A stretch of 64,000 bases of DNA from CAAFZY01 sp964410325 (GTDB lineage: Bacteria > Pseudomonadota > Alphaproteobacteria > RF32 > CAG-239), in the NCBI GenBank assembly GCA_964410325.1, contig CAYPFN010000001.1:62001-126000 (forward strand), in the 5' to 3' direction. Shown here in pieces: positions 35,656 to 44,478 of this stretch. Below the pieces are notes generated by a model. That model saw only the letters and a list, made by a program, of their open reading frames with translations, made no database searches and had not been told where the DNA came from. Position 1 is the first letter of the stretch. Every line of letters begins with the position of its first letter. The position numbers were made by a program, and so were the translations under genes.

Positions 35656-36498
35656 ATGAATGACGGCCAACGAAAATTAGGTATTATTGCCGGCGGGGGC
35701 TCTATCCCGCAGCTCTTAATCAAATATTGTCAGGAAAAAAAACGCCCTTACTTTGTATTGGCAATTGAGGGCAATGCCGACCGAGCGCTTTTTGACGCAT
35801 CTATTCCCCATAAATGGATAAGAATCGGCCAGGCTGGAACGGGTTTTAAACGCTTTTGTGAAGAAAGTGTTGAAGACGTTATTATGATTGGCACAATCCG
35901 ACGTCCGACGTTGGCTGATTTAATGCCGGATCTGCGCACGACGGCCTTCTTTGCCAAAATTGGTTTGAAAGCGTTGGGCGATGACGGGATTTTGCGTGCG
36001 CTGATTAAAGAAATTGAGGCTGAAAAAATGCAGGTTATCGGTATTCACGAAGTGATGCCTCAGTTGTTGGTTCAGGAAGGATGTTTGACTAAAGCCAAAC
36101 CAGATAAACAAGCTCTGGCTGATATTGCCCGCGGAACAGAAGTGGCACTTTGTCTTGGCGAACTTGATGTCGGACAGGCGGTTGTTGTGCAACAAGGGCT
36201 GGTTTTAGGCGTTGAGGGTATTGAAGGTACCGATGAACTTATCAAGCGTTGTAACGGATATCGACGTAAAGGCGATGGTGGTGTATTGGTTAAACTCCGC
36301 AAGCCTAATCAGGATATGCGCATTGATTTGCCGACAATCGGCGTAAAAACAATTGAAAACGCCTATAATAGCGGTTTGCGCGGGGTAGCCGTCCATGCCG
36401 GCAATGCGTTGATTGTGGATGAACAAGAAGTGATTAAACAGGCAAATAAACATAAAATGTTTGTGCTAGGGATTAATCCAGGGGAAATTATTCAATGA
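35656..36498 (+). CDS. lpxI: LpxI, UDP-2,3-diacylglucosamine pyrophosphatase
   Basis: Hydrolyses UDP-2,3-diacylglucosamine to lipid X and UMP in lipid A biosynthesis; alphaproteobacteria use LpxI in place of LpxH. 280 aa. Family segments: GIIAGGGSIPQLL at the N-terminus, MIGTIRRPTLADLMPDLRT, the central GDDGILRALI, and a C-terminal DLPTIGVKTIENAYNSGLRG with VAVHAGNALIVD. It overlaps lpxB by four bases (ATGA), so the two are coupled. lpxA, lpxD and fabZ, the usual upstream partners, are not here. Confidence 0.96.
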   Translation: MNDGQRKLGIIAGGGSIPQLLIKYCQEKKRPYFVLAIEGNADRALFDASIPHKWIRIGQAGTGFKRFCEESVEDVIMIGTIRRPTLADLMPDLRTTAFFAKIGLKALGDDGILRALIKEIEAEKMQVIGIHEVMPQLLVQEGCLTKAKPDKQALADIARGTEVALCLGELDVGQAVVVQQGLVLGVEGIEGTDELIKRCNGYRRKGDGGVLVKLRKPNQDMRIDLPTIGVKTIENAYNSGLRGVAVHAGNALIVDEQEVIKQANKHKMFVLGINPGEIIQ

Positions 36499-37646
36499 AG
36501 ATATATTTAATTGCTGGAGAACCTTCTGGCGATTTGTTGGGTTCAAGACTGATGAGAGCAATGGCTGATAAATGTCCAGATGTCCAGTTTTGTGGTATCG
36601 GCGGTGAAAGCATGGAAAACGAAGGTCTGAAATCTTTGTTTGATATTGCTGATTTGGCGGTTATGGGGTTGGCCGAAGTTATTCCGAGTATTCCGCTTAT
36701 TTTAAAGCGGATTAGACAAACAGTGGATGATATTGAGAAGAAAAAACCAGATGTGGTCATTACAATCGACAGCTGGAGCTTTTCGGCACGTATCCATAAG
36801 GCTTTGAAGAAAAAGCATTTGGGGATTTCGCAGATGCATTATGTGGCGCCCCAGGTTTGGGCATGGAAGAAAAAACGCGCCAGAACCATGTATAAGTATA
36901 TTGATCATTTGTTGACGCTGTTTCCATATGAACCGAAATATTTTACGCCATATCGCCTTGACACTACTTTTGTCGGACATCCGGTCATAGAGAGTAGCGT
37001 TGTTTGGGGAAAAGGCGAGGATTTTCGCAGTCGTTATAATATTGAGGACCATTGCAAAATTATGGCTGTATTGCCTGGATCTCGTAAGACGGAAGTTTCT
37101 CGTTTACTGCCGGTGTTTTTGGAATTTGTGCGAGTGTTTAAGCAAAAGCATCCGGAATTTTGTTTTGTTATTCCTACTGTGCATACGGTTGAGGATCAGG
37201 TGCGTAAAATGGTAGAGGCAAGCAAACTGCCGATTATCGTTGTTAATAACGAAGGAGACAGACATGATGTTTTTGTCGCGTCAGATTTGGCGGTAGCCGC
37301 TTCTGGAACAGTGGCTTTAGAATTGGCTATGGTTGATGTGCCACATGTGATTGCTTATCGTGTATCACCGCTAACAGCTTGGTTTGCCAGGCACTTCTTG
37401 CATGTTCAATTCGTAAATCTGAGTAATATCCTTTTAGGACGGGAAATTGTTCCAGAATTACTCCAGGAAGACTGTAATATTGATAAACTTTTATATTATG
37501 CCGAGGAATTTTTAAAGAAAGGTTCGCTTTATGAACGACAAATAGAAGGGTTTGCAAAAGTTCGGAAAGTTTTAGGTTTAGGGGAACAGACGCCGAGCGC
37601 AAATGCCTGTGATGTAATCTTAAAAATTGTTGACAAAACTGGTTGA
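36495..37646 (+). CDS. lpxB: LpxB, lipid-A-disaccharide synthase
   Basis: GT19 glycosyltransferase that joins UDP-2,3-diacylglucosamine and lipid X to form the lipid A disaccharide, peripheral to the inner membrane. 383 aa. Motifs: LIAGEPSGDLLGSRLMRAM at the N-terminus, GIGGESMENEG, HYVAPQVWAWKKKR, TTFVGHPV, LPGSRKTEV and the donor-site SGTVALELA. It uses the product of the coupled lpxI gene directly. A 364-base non-coding stretch with several hairpins follows. Confidence 0.96.
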   Translation: MKIYLIAGEPSGDLLGSRLMRAMADKCPDVQFCGIGGESMENEGLKSLFDIADLAVMGLAEVIPSIPLILKRIRQTVDDIEKKKPDVVITIDSWSFSARIHKALKKKHLGISQMHYVAPQVWAWKKKRARTMYKYIDHLLTLFPYEPKYFTPYRLDTTFVGHPVIESSVVWGKGEDFRSRYNIEDHCKIMAVLPGSRKTEVSRLLPVFLEFVRVFKQKHPEFCFVIPTVHTVEDQVRKMVEASKLPIIVVNNEGDRHDVFVASDLAVAASGTVALELAMVDVPHVIAYRVSPLTAWFARHFLHVQFVNLSNILLGREIVPELLQEDCNIDKLLYYAEEFLKKGSLYERQIEGFAKVRKVLGLGEQTPSANACDVILKIVDKTG

Positions 37647-37787
37647 TAAATTCTCTTGGTTCTATTATTGTTTTTTCAGTTTTGTATTTTTAATTTTATG
37701 AAAAGAGTAATAGAGATAGCGGTGCAGATTGTTTTTTGCTATAGCGAATACCAAGGCGGGGTGTGTGATTGCGCTTCGTAATTTAAA

Positions 37788-37936
37788 GCCACTACTGTGG
37801 CATGTGAAAAACCTCATTTTAGTATATGAGGAAAGGTTTCCAGCAATGAAGTCTGCTGTCGAAAATTATTTTGCAACAGCAGGATAGGAAAGCAAGAAGA
37901 AAAGGAACCCACCGGCCAGGCCGATGGGTTTTCTCG
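37788..37936 (+). other. Structured intergenic region ending in a terminator; candidate small RNA or lpxB 3' UTR
   Basis: The gap 37647-38010 has no gene. It holds four hairpins in series: GCCAC/GTGGC (37788-37801), CCTCAT/ATGAGG (37812-37831), CTGCTGT/ACAGCAG (37853-37882), and a terminal stem with an ACCCA/TGGGT base (about 37907-37929) followed by TTTTCTCGTT. This series suggests either an independent small RNA or a structured 3' end of the lpxI-lpxB transcript. It does not match 6S, 4.5S, tmRNA or RNase P motifs as far as can be judged by eye. Confidence 0.4.
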
Positions 37937-38010
37937 TTATAAAAACGCATCATATAAGATAGGGCTTTTTTTGTTTGTATTTGTCGGTATATGATGTTAA
38001 ATAATTTTTT

Positions 38011-40029
38011 ATGAGATATTTTATTGAAAATATTCAAGAATATTTTTTTGCCGAACGTGATCGTTGGGTTGTGTGGTTGTCGGTTTTGTTTGGGTTGGGA
38101 AACGGTTTTTATTTTCTCTTGAAAACCGAGCCAGCACCTTGGTTAACGGTTGTGGCAGTAGAAATTTTATTATATTTGTTATATCGATGGCGTTATCGAC
38201 CGGGATATATGCTGGCACTGATAATTTTGCTTATGAGCGTACTTGGTTTCAGCGATATACAGCTACAGGCGATTTATCAGGAAAAACAGCTGTATGCTCA
38301 GGATAATAATGAGGTTACTTATCTTAAAGGACGAATTATGAATGTCGGCAAAAATGCCGATGGTAAGGTGCGCCTTCTTTTGACTGATGCTGCTGATTTT
38401 GAAAACCAACGCAAAGGTTATTTTCGGGTGACACTTTCTTCTAAAAACAGTCCTTTAGAAGCCGGGCAATGCGTGGAAATGGTGGCAACTTTGATGCATC
38501 CTTCCATGTCGGTGCTTCCTGGAGGATATCAGTTTGACCGCAAAGCATTTTTTGAAAATATCAGCGCTGTGGGATATGCCAACAGCAATGTGTTTGTGAT
38601 TGATTGCGACTATCTTCCGGGAATAAGGGATAAACTTTTTTATCTGGTCAATAAACTTCGCCAGAATGTCGTTGCACGTGTTAATGAGGTACTTCCCCCT
38701 GATGAAGCTGGGGTAACGGCGGCAATAATTGCTGGTGATCGTAATGGGATTTCTAAGGAAATTACTCAAAATTATCGAGATTCTGGATTGGCGCATTTTC
38801 TTTCAATTTCTGGCTTGCATATGAGTATGGTGGCGGCTATGATGTTTTTCTTTGTGCGATTGTTGATTGCGTTGATGCCGTATTTGGTACTGCGTTATGA
38901 TTCTAAGAAAATTGCCGCAGTGTTTGCTATTGCCGTGAGTTTTGTTTATTTACTGATTTCCGGCGCTGAAATTCCGAGTCAGCGGGCGTTTATTACGACT
39001 TTTGTGGTGTTAATCGGCGTTATATGTGGCCGTCAGGCTATTTCTATGCGCATGGTTAGTTTCGCGGCATTGGTGGTTTTGGTTATTTCCCCTTATGCTC
39101 TTATCAGTGCCAGTTTTCAGATGTCTTTTGCCGCGGTGGTTGTTTTAATAGCTTTTTATGAAAAGTATGCCGACGCTATTCATCGTTTTTTTGCCGGAAA
39201 AGGCTTTTTCCGAATTGTAACAGGGTATGTTGCCGGGATTTTGATTTCGGATTTGGTAGCTAGTCTGGCAACGCTGCCGTTCTCAATATATCATTTTAAC
39301 CACATTGCTGTTTATACGACATTGGGTAATTTACTTGCAGGGCCAGTTATTGGGCTGATTATAATGCCTTTTGTTTTGGCAGTGTTATTTTTGATGCCAT
39401 TTGGGTTGGATTTTCTGCCCTTGAAAATTGTCGGATTTGGTATTAAGCTAGTTAATGAAATTACGGCTTATGTTGCTCATCTTCCCAGTGCTGGTTTTCA
39501 AGTTATGTCCATGCCGTTTTGGGGATTAATGTTTATGGTTGCCGGTGGTTTATGGCTCTGTATTTGGCAGCAAAAATGGCGGTGCTGGGGTGTGGTGCCG
39601 ATTAGTGTTGGAATTTTAAGCATTTTTATGGTTCAAAAGCCGGATATGTTATATAATGCCAGCGGCAAAATAATTGCCGTGCAGGATAATGCCGGTAATA
39701 TGGTTATTATGCCCAGCCGGGGCAACCGCTGGATTAAAAATATCTGGCTTGAGAAGACCGTCAGTCTGCCGATTGATAAAGCGGAACAAAAAAATTTACA
39801 GAAAATCTATGCCGGTAAAAAAACGGATTTGAACTGGCTTGATTTGCAATGTAAGGAGAATATGTGTGTTTATAAAAATCTGGTAAGCTGGAATCGGGAC
39901 GGCGAAATCCATATTAGCGGTCGTGTTCGTGATACATATGCCGATGGTGGTGGTGCCGTGTATATTAACAACGGCAGAATATATGTCAGAAGTGTGCGGG
40001 ATAGCGTTGGTAGCAGATTATGGAATTGA
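38011..40029 (+). CDS. comEC: ComEC/Rec2-family DNA-uptake channel protein
   Basis: Integral membrane protein that passes single-stranded DNA across the inner membrane during natural transformation. 672 aa: N-terminal membrane segments and a DUF4131/OB-like periplasmic part (about residues 80-200), then the competence domain (about 225-530) with IIAGDRNGISKEI and HFLSISGLHMSMVAAM and many helices. The C-terminal metallo-beta-lactamase domain of Gram-positive ComEC is not present; the C-terminus is a short soluble segment. No other competence gene is in the window. Confidence 0.9.
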   Translation: MRYFIENIQEYFFAERDRWVVWLSVLFGLGNGFYFLLKTEPAPWLTVVAVEILLYLLYRWRYRPGYMLALIILLMSVLGFSDIQLQAIYQEKQLYAQDNNEVTYLKGRIMNVGKNADGKVRLLLTDAADFENQRKGYFRVTLSSKNSPLEAGQCVEMVATLMHPSMSVLPGGYQFDRKAFFENISAVGYANSNVFVIDCDYLPGIRDKLFYLVNKLRQNVVARVNEVLPPDEAGVTAAIIAGDRNGISKEITQNYRDSGLAHFLSISGLHMSMVAAMMFFFVRLLIALMPYLVLRYDSKKIAAVFAIAVSFVYLLISGAEIPSQRAFITTFVVLIGVICGRQAISMRMVSFAALVVLVISPYALISASFQMSFAAVVVLIAFYEKYADAIHRFFAGKGFFRIVTGYVAGILISDLVASLATLPFSIYHFNHIAVYTTLGNLLAGPVIGLIIMPFVLAVLFLMPFGLDFLPLKIVGFGIKLVNEITAYVAHLPSAGFQVMSMPFWGLMFMVAGGLWLCIWQQKWRCWGVVPISVGILSIFMVQKPDMLYNASGKIIAVQDNAGNMVIMPSRGNRWIKNIWLEKTVSLPIDKAEQKNLQKIYAGKKTDLNWLDLQCKENMCVYKNLVSWNRDGEIHISGRVRDTYADGGGAVYINNGRIYVRSVRDSVGSRLWN

Positions 40030-40071
40030 ATCTAGAAATATGTATAATTTGATACTTTAAATAAAAAAAAC

Positions 40072-40091
40072 GCTCCGTTTTTTCACGGAGC
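40072..40091 (-). terminator. Terminator of the 58-aa gene
   Basis: A 7-bp stem GCTCCGT/ACGGAGC (40072-40078 with 40085-40091) is followed on the minus strand by an eight-base T-run (complement of 40063-40070). Confidence 0.85.
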
Positions 40092-40121
40092 TTAAAAAGT
40101 ATAAAGTATAAAGAAGTTTGC

Positions 40122-40298
40122 TTAGGCGCGTTCATCTCTTGTTTTGTTTTCATGCTTGGCCGGAGCGTTCATGTTGCTTTCTTCTTTGTAATTTTCTTCA
40201 GCTTTTATAGCAATAACTTTTTCCTGCATATAACGAATATTTGTTAAAAATGCTTTGTTCCTTGCTGCTCTGGCTTTATTTACAGATACATCGACCAT
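40122..40298 (-). CDS. Small hypothetical protein, 58 aa
   Basis: Not recognised. A basic, charged small protein (VDVSVNKARAARNKAFL at the N-terminus, RDERA at the end) without membrane segments. A perfect AAGGAGG lies directly before one ATG (40304) and six bases before a second in-frame ATG (40298); the spacing makes the second the true start. The strong ribosome binding site and strong terminator indicate a well-expressed single gene. It lies between comEC and the Lon-type protease. Confidence 0.72.
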   Translation of the reverse strand: MVDVSVNKARAARNKAFLTNIRYMQEKVIAIKAEENYKEESNMNAPAKHENKTRDERA

Positions 40299-40391
40299 GA
40301 CCATCCTCCTTAAGCCAATTTATATTACTAATTTTAATGTATCATAAAACGGCATATAAGTCAAGAAATTGTGATAAGAATTAACTCTAAT

Positions 40392-42827
40392 CTATTTACC
40401 GATACATCCATGCGTTTCCTGAGCGAAATGAACATAGCAGCGATAATATTCTTCCAAATTTTTTGCTACCAGATAGTTGACGGTTCCTTTCGGGTAATTG
40501 CCGTTTTTATCAGGTTTTCCAGCTTTGACGCCGGTTAGAATCTCAATTCCGTCATCAACTGTATCAACGGCATAAACATGAAACATTCCATTTTCAACGG
40601 CTTCGACAATTTCTTCTTTCAGCATCAAATTATTTACATTTGTACGAGGAATTATAACGCCCTGTTTGCCGGTTAAACCGTTATATTTACATACTTCAAA
40701 GAATCCCTCAATTTTTTCATTAACACCGCCAATAGGTTGAATTTCGCCAAATTGATTAATCGAACCAGTAACGGCAATGCTTTGTTTTATCGGTAGTTCG
40801 GCAATGGCTGACAGCAGACCGTAATATTCGGTTGAAGATGCGCTGTCGCCATCTACTCCTCCGTAAGATTGTTCAAAAACTATGGACGCAGACAGTGATA
40901 AGGGTTTTTTCTTGGCAAAGCGATTGGAAAGCAGAGCCTGTAAAATCAAAACGCCTTTGGTGTGTATTGGGCCGCTCATCTCAATTTCGCGCTCAATGTC
41001 TACAAATTCACCATTTCCCATTCGCACTTGCGCGGTGATGCGTGCGGGTTTTCCAAAAGAATTACGGGAAAAATTGTAAACGACCAAACCGTTAATCTGT
41101 CCAACTCTTTCACCTTTAACATCCATTAAAATAGTGCCTTTATCAATTTGTTCAAGCATGGCTTTATTGATGCGGTCACAGCGGTAAATCTGCTCATCAA
41201 TTGCTTGTATGATGTGGTTTTTACCGATTTGTTTGGAATTAGATTTACGCGCCCAATAATCGGCCTCGCGCAGCAAATCACCGATAGAGGCGATGTGCGC
41301 GGTTAGTTTTTCCGAATCGTCGGCTAAACGCGAAGCGTGTTCAATGACTTTGGCAACGGCCTGCTTATTGAGTGAACGCAGATTTTTTTTCTTGGAAAGC
41401 GAACCGATTAATTTAGCATATTCTATTTCATTTTCTGGCGTGCGATCCATAACTGTACCGAAATCCGCCTCGACTTTGAAGTAATCTGAAAAATCAGGGT
41501 CGCGTTGCGATAATAATTCATAAAGCTCTTCATCACCGGTTAAAATGACCTTAATATCCAACGGAATAGGCTGCGGATCAAGTGAAATGGTTGTAAAGCT
41601 GGTTTCATCTCCGGGCGATTCAATTTTAATAGATTTTGCTGCGAGAGCCCGTTTTAACGAATCCCAGGCATAAGGCTGTAGCAAGAGCTTGCGGGCATCA
41701 ATTAACAGAAAACCTCCATTAGCCTGGTGCAAAGCGCCAGATTTAATCAAAGTAAAATCGGTTAATAAGGCACCGTATTGTTGAACGCGTTCGACTTTAC
41801 CGACTAAATTGCCCTGTGTCGGATGGTCTAACAAAATAATCGGCGCACCGGCATTCGGCGTATTTTTAACAATGACGTTTACCTTGAATTTAGCAAATTT
41901 GTCTTCTTCATTTTTGTTCATCCGGCTCAACAGCAGACTTAAGGGATCTTCTTCTGTTCCGGCGGCTGGTGATTCGGCATTAGGCATAAAATCATTGATA
42001 TTGTCTAAAATATTTTTTTGAATAGATTTTAGAAAATCTGCGGCAGGTTTGTATTGCTTATATTTTTTACGCAGTTCGTCTATCGGAATACTAATAAGGT
42101 TTTTTGCCAATTTTTCCCGTAGACGGTCAATCTCCTCGCGTTGACGTTCCTCCCATTGTGGCAAATCATGTGCCGTATTTTCAATTTCGGCCTGCATGGC
42201 ATTTAAATCATTGGTGACTTTTTTCTTTTCCTCATCAGAGAGCTGTTCAAAAGCTTCTGGGCTTAGAACTTCTCCGTCTTTTACCGGTGCAACGACCAGA
42301 CCAACCGGCATGTGCAGCAGGGAAACGCTTTTCCCTTTGGCTTTTTTCTGTAAAATTTTGATATAATCATCTTTTTTGCTTTTGTATTTTTGGCGTATGA
42401 TTTCTATTGCTGCTTTGTATTCTTCGCTGTCTGTCAAGGTTGGGAGAGAGGTGCTCAATTCCTCAATCAGTTTATCAACGTCTTTGGCAAATTCGGAAGC
42501 TTCGCCGGCGGTAAAATTAATTGCAATCGGCTTATAAGGTTCGTCAAAATTATAAACGTAAGCCCAGTCATCCGGAGTAGGTCGTTGTCCAGCCTCTTTT
42601 TCCAGAATTCTTTTGACCAGGCTCATTTTGCCAGTTCCTTCTGGACCGAAACAAAACAAGTTATAACCTTTAGATTTTATATTAATCCCGAGTTCAACTG
42701 CGCTGATGGCGCGATCTTGGCCAAGAGCGGAGAGACGCTCTTCCAAATCGGCGGTAGAGTTAAAATCAAATTTTGAAGTATCGCATTTTTTATAAAGTTG
42801 CCGTGGGCTTAATTTTGTGATAGCCAT
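40392..42827 (-). CDS. Lon-like ATP-dependent protease (LonB/YcbZ type)
   Basis: AAA+ serine protease, cytoplasmic, 811 aa. The P-loop GPEGTGK is at residues 61-67, very close to the N-terminus, so the long substrate-binding domain of classical Lon is lacking. A long helical insert (about 135-270, rich in Glu/Lys) interrupts the ATPase domain. The C-terminal protease domain has the Ser-Lys dyad: serine in GGVDGDSASSTEYYG (about residue 661) and lysine in GGVNEKIEGFF (about 704). The ATG at 42827 with AAAGGA upstream is preferred over TTG at 42848. Confidence 0.92.
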   Translation of the reverse strand: MAITKLSPRQLYKKCDTSKFDFNSTADLEERLSALGQDRAISAVELGINIKSKGYNLFCFGPEGTGKMSLVKRILEKEAGQRPTPDDWAYVYNFDEPYKPIAINFTAGEASEFAKDVDKLIEELSTSLPTLTDSEEYKAAIEIIRQKYKSKKDDYIKILQKKAKGKSVSLLHMPVGLVVAPVKDGEVLSPEAFEQLSDEEKKKVTNDLNAMQAEIENTAHDLPQWEERQREEIDRLREKLAKNLISIPIDELRKKYKQYKPAADFLKSIQKNILDNINDFMPNAESPAAGTEEDPLSLLLSRMNKNEEDKFAKFKVNVIVKNTPNAGAPIILLDHPTQGNLVGKVERVQQYGALLTDFTLIKSGALHQANGGFLLIDARKLLLQPYAWDSLKRALAAKSIKIESPGDETSFTTISLDPQPIPLDIKVILTGDEELYELLSQRDPDFSDYFKVEADFGTVMDRTPENEIEYAKLIGSLSKKKNLRSLNKQAVAKVIEHASRLADDSEKLTAHIASIGDLLREADYWARKSNSKQIGKNHIIQAIDEQIYRCDRINKAMLEQIDKGTILMDVKGERVGQINGLVVYNFSRNSFGKPARITAQVRMGNGEFVDIEREIEMSGPIHTKGVLILQALLSNRFAKKKPLSLSASIVFEQSYGGVDGDSASSTEYYGLLSAIAELPIKQSIAVTGSINQFGEIQPIGGVNEKIEGFFEVCKYNGLTGKQGVIIPRTNVNNLMLKEEIVEAVENGMFHVYAVDTVDDGIEILTGVKAGKPDKNGNYPKGTVNYLVAKNLEEYYRCYVHFAQETHGCIGK

Positions 42828-42905
42828 TTTAAAAAAATCCTTTTGCAATTATTTTTTATTGCTATAATTATAGCGATTAAAAAACTAATTTAGTATGAAT
42901 ATTTT

Positions 42906-44390
42906 ATGAAATATTGCATTTTTATTTTGAGTGGGCTGCTTATAATCGTTGCCGTTTTATCGGTGCTGTTTGCCCGTCGGCTTTTGTTGAAAAGGTTGTA
43001 TCGGGATGTTTTCGTCCGTAAAATCGGTGAGTTTGGCGATAAATATATCAATATGCCGTTTTTTCCGGCTTATATGGTTTTGGAGGCGGCCGGCATGGTT
43101 GTCTGCTTGCAAAACAAACATCGCCGCTGGCTGTTTAAAGCCGTGTATGCTGGAAAATTTAACAGATTGATAGAATTTATTGCCCAAAATAATTCGGCTT
43201 TGGTGGAGGCATTTAAAATATATTTTTATCCCGAAAGCAGACATCAGTCCATTCGCCGCGTATTGCGAACAGGTACGAAAAATATTCGGCTTTTGCTTAT
43301 ATCGGGTTTGTTTCTGGCGATAGATAATGATTTTAAAAATCTACGGAAGATTATAGATAAATTAGATGCTCTGAAGTTAAGCAAGCCAGAAAAAGCTTTG
43401 TTTTTGTATTTAACGGCGAAACTTGCTATGTATAGTGGCGATATGTTTAAGGCTTCGCATGATGCTGCTTGTGCCGCTGGGCTTTTTAAAAAACAGAGGG
43501 CTGTGCGGGAAGAAGCTGCGGCATATATGCTTTTGGGTGAAATTTATCGATTTTGCGCAGTATATGATGTTGCTCAGATAATGTATGAATCGGCTGCTGA
43601 AATTTATCAGGCGGCTTCTTCAATTGTCGGCAAGGCAGAGGTTTTAGCGGCAAAAGGGATGTTGCTGGCCGGACAGGAGCGTTTTGCTGAAGCTGTAACT
43701 TTATTTCAACAAAGCCGGAAGATTTTTAAAAAACTTAATTTGGCTGTCCGGGAAGGAGAAATTATTAATCAACTGGCTTTATTAAACTTAATGCGCGGGC
43801 AATTTTCCGCGTCCGTAAAATATGCTCGGAAAGCGTTTGAGAAGCATGAAGTGGTCGGAAATGCACAAGGACAGGCTTATAGCGATGAATTGACGGCAAT
43901 TTCTTTTCTGCAACAGGAAAGCTTTTCTCAGGCGATAAATTATGCTTCGGCCGCACAGGAAAGATACCAGCAGGTTAAGAATTATGCAGCTTATTTTGAT
44001 GCGGCTTTTATTGAGGCTGAGGCTCTGTTTAAATTGCAAAAGCACGCAGAATCGGCGGAAATGTGCCGAAAAATAATTAAAACAGCCCGTCGGCATAAAA
44101 CCGGATTTCATATAGCAAATGTGTATGCTTTATTAGGGCTTATTTATATTTACCGGAAAAACTTCAAACGCGCCAAAGGCTTATTTATACGTTCTCTTGC
44201 TCAAGAACATGCCAATGAAAGATATTCCGGAACAGCTTCTGATTGTGTCAATTTGGCACAGATTGAGATGCGTTTAGGCAATAACCAGATGGCAAAACAA
44301 TATTTATCCATGGCTTTAACCGAGGCGCAAAGATATGAAGACCAAGATTTATGTACTTTAATTAAGGGACAATTTGAAAAATTAGCCTGA
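42906..44390 (+). CDS. Membrane-anchored TPR-repeat protein, 494 aa
   Basis: One N-terminal transmembrane helix (CIFILSGLLIIVAVLSVLFA, residues 4-23) is followed by a long all-helical domain with TPR-like repeats, clearest from about residue 165 onwards (EEAAAYMLLGEIYRF, AEVLAAKGMLLAGQERFAEA, and VYALLGLIYIYRKNFKRAKG). It is probably a cytoplasmic scaffold tethered to the inner membrane; the exact role is unknown. It is divergent from the Lon-like gene (78 bases between starts) and is followed 88 bases later by a second membrane-anchored TPR-type protein. Confidence 0.78.
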   Translation: MKYCIFILSGLLIIVAVLSVLFARRLLLKRLYRDVFVRKIGEFGDKYINMPFFPAYMVLEAAGMVVCLQNKHRRWLFKAVYAGKFNRLIEFIAQNNSALVEAFKIYFYPESRHQSIRRVLRTGTKNIRLLLISGLFLAIDNDFKNLRKIIDKLDALKLSKPEKALFLYLTAKLAMYSGDMFKASHDAACAAGLFKKQRAVREEAAAYMLLGEIYRFCAVYDVAQIMYESAAEIYQAASSIVGKAEVLAAKGMLLAGQERFAEAVTLFQQSRKIFKKLNLAVREGEIINQLALLNLMRGQFSASVKYARKAFEKHEVVGNAQGQAYSDELTAISFLQQESFSQAINYASAAQERYQQVKNYAAYFDAAFIEAEALFKLQKHAESAEMCRKIIKTARRHKTGFHIANVYALLGLIYIYRKNFKRAKGLFIRSLAQEHANERYSGTASDCVNLAQIEMRLGNNQMAKQYLSMALTEAQRYEDQDLCTLIKGQFEKLA

Positions 44391-44478
44391 TTACTTATAA
44401 TAAGTAATATATTTTAAACTATTTAAAATATAAAATGGCAAAAGTTATTCAAAAAATAACAGGAAGGACTAACACAAT

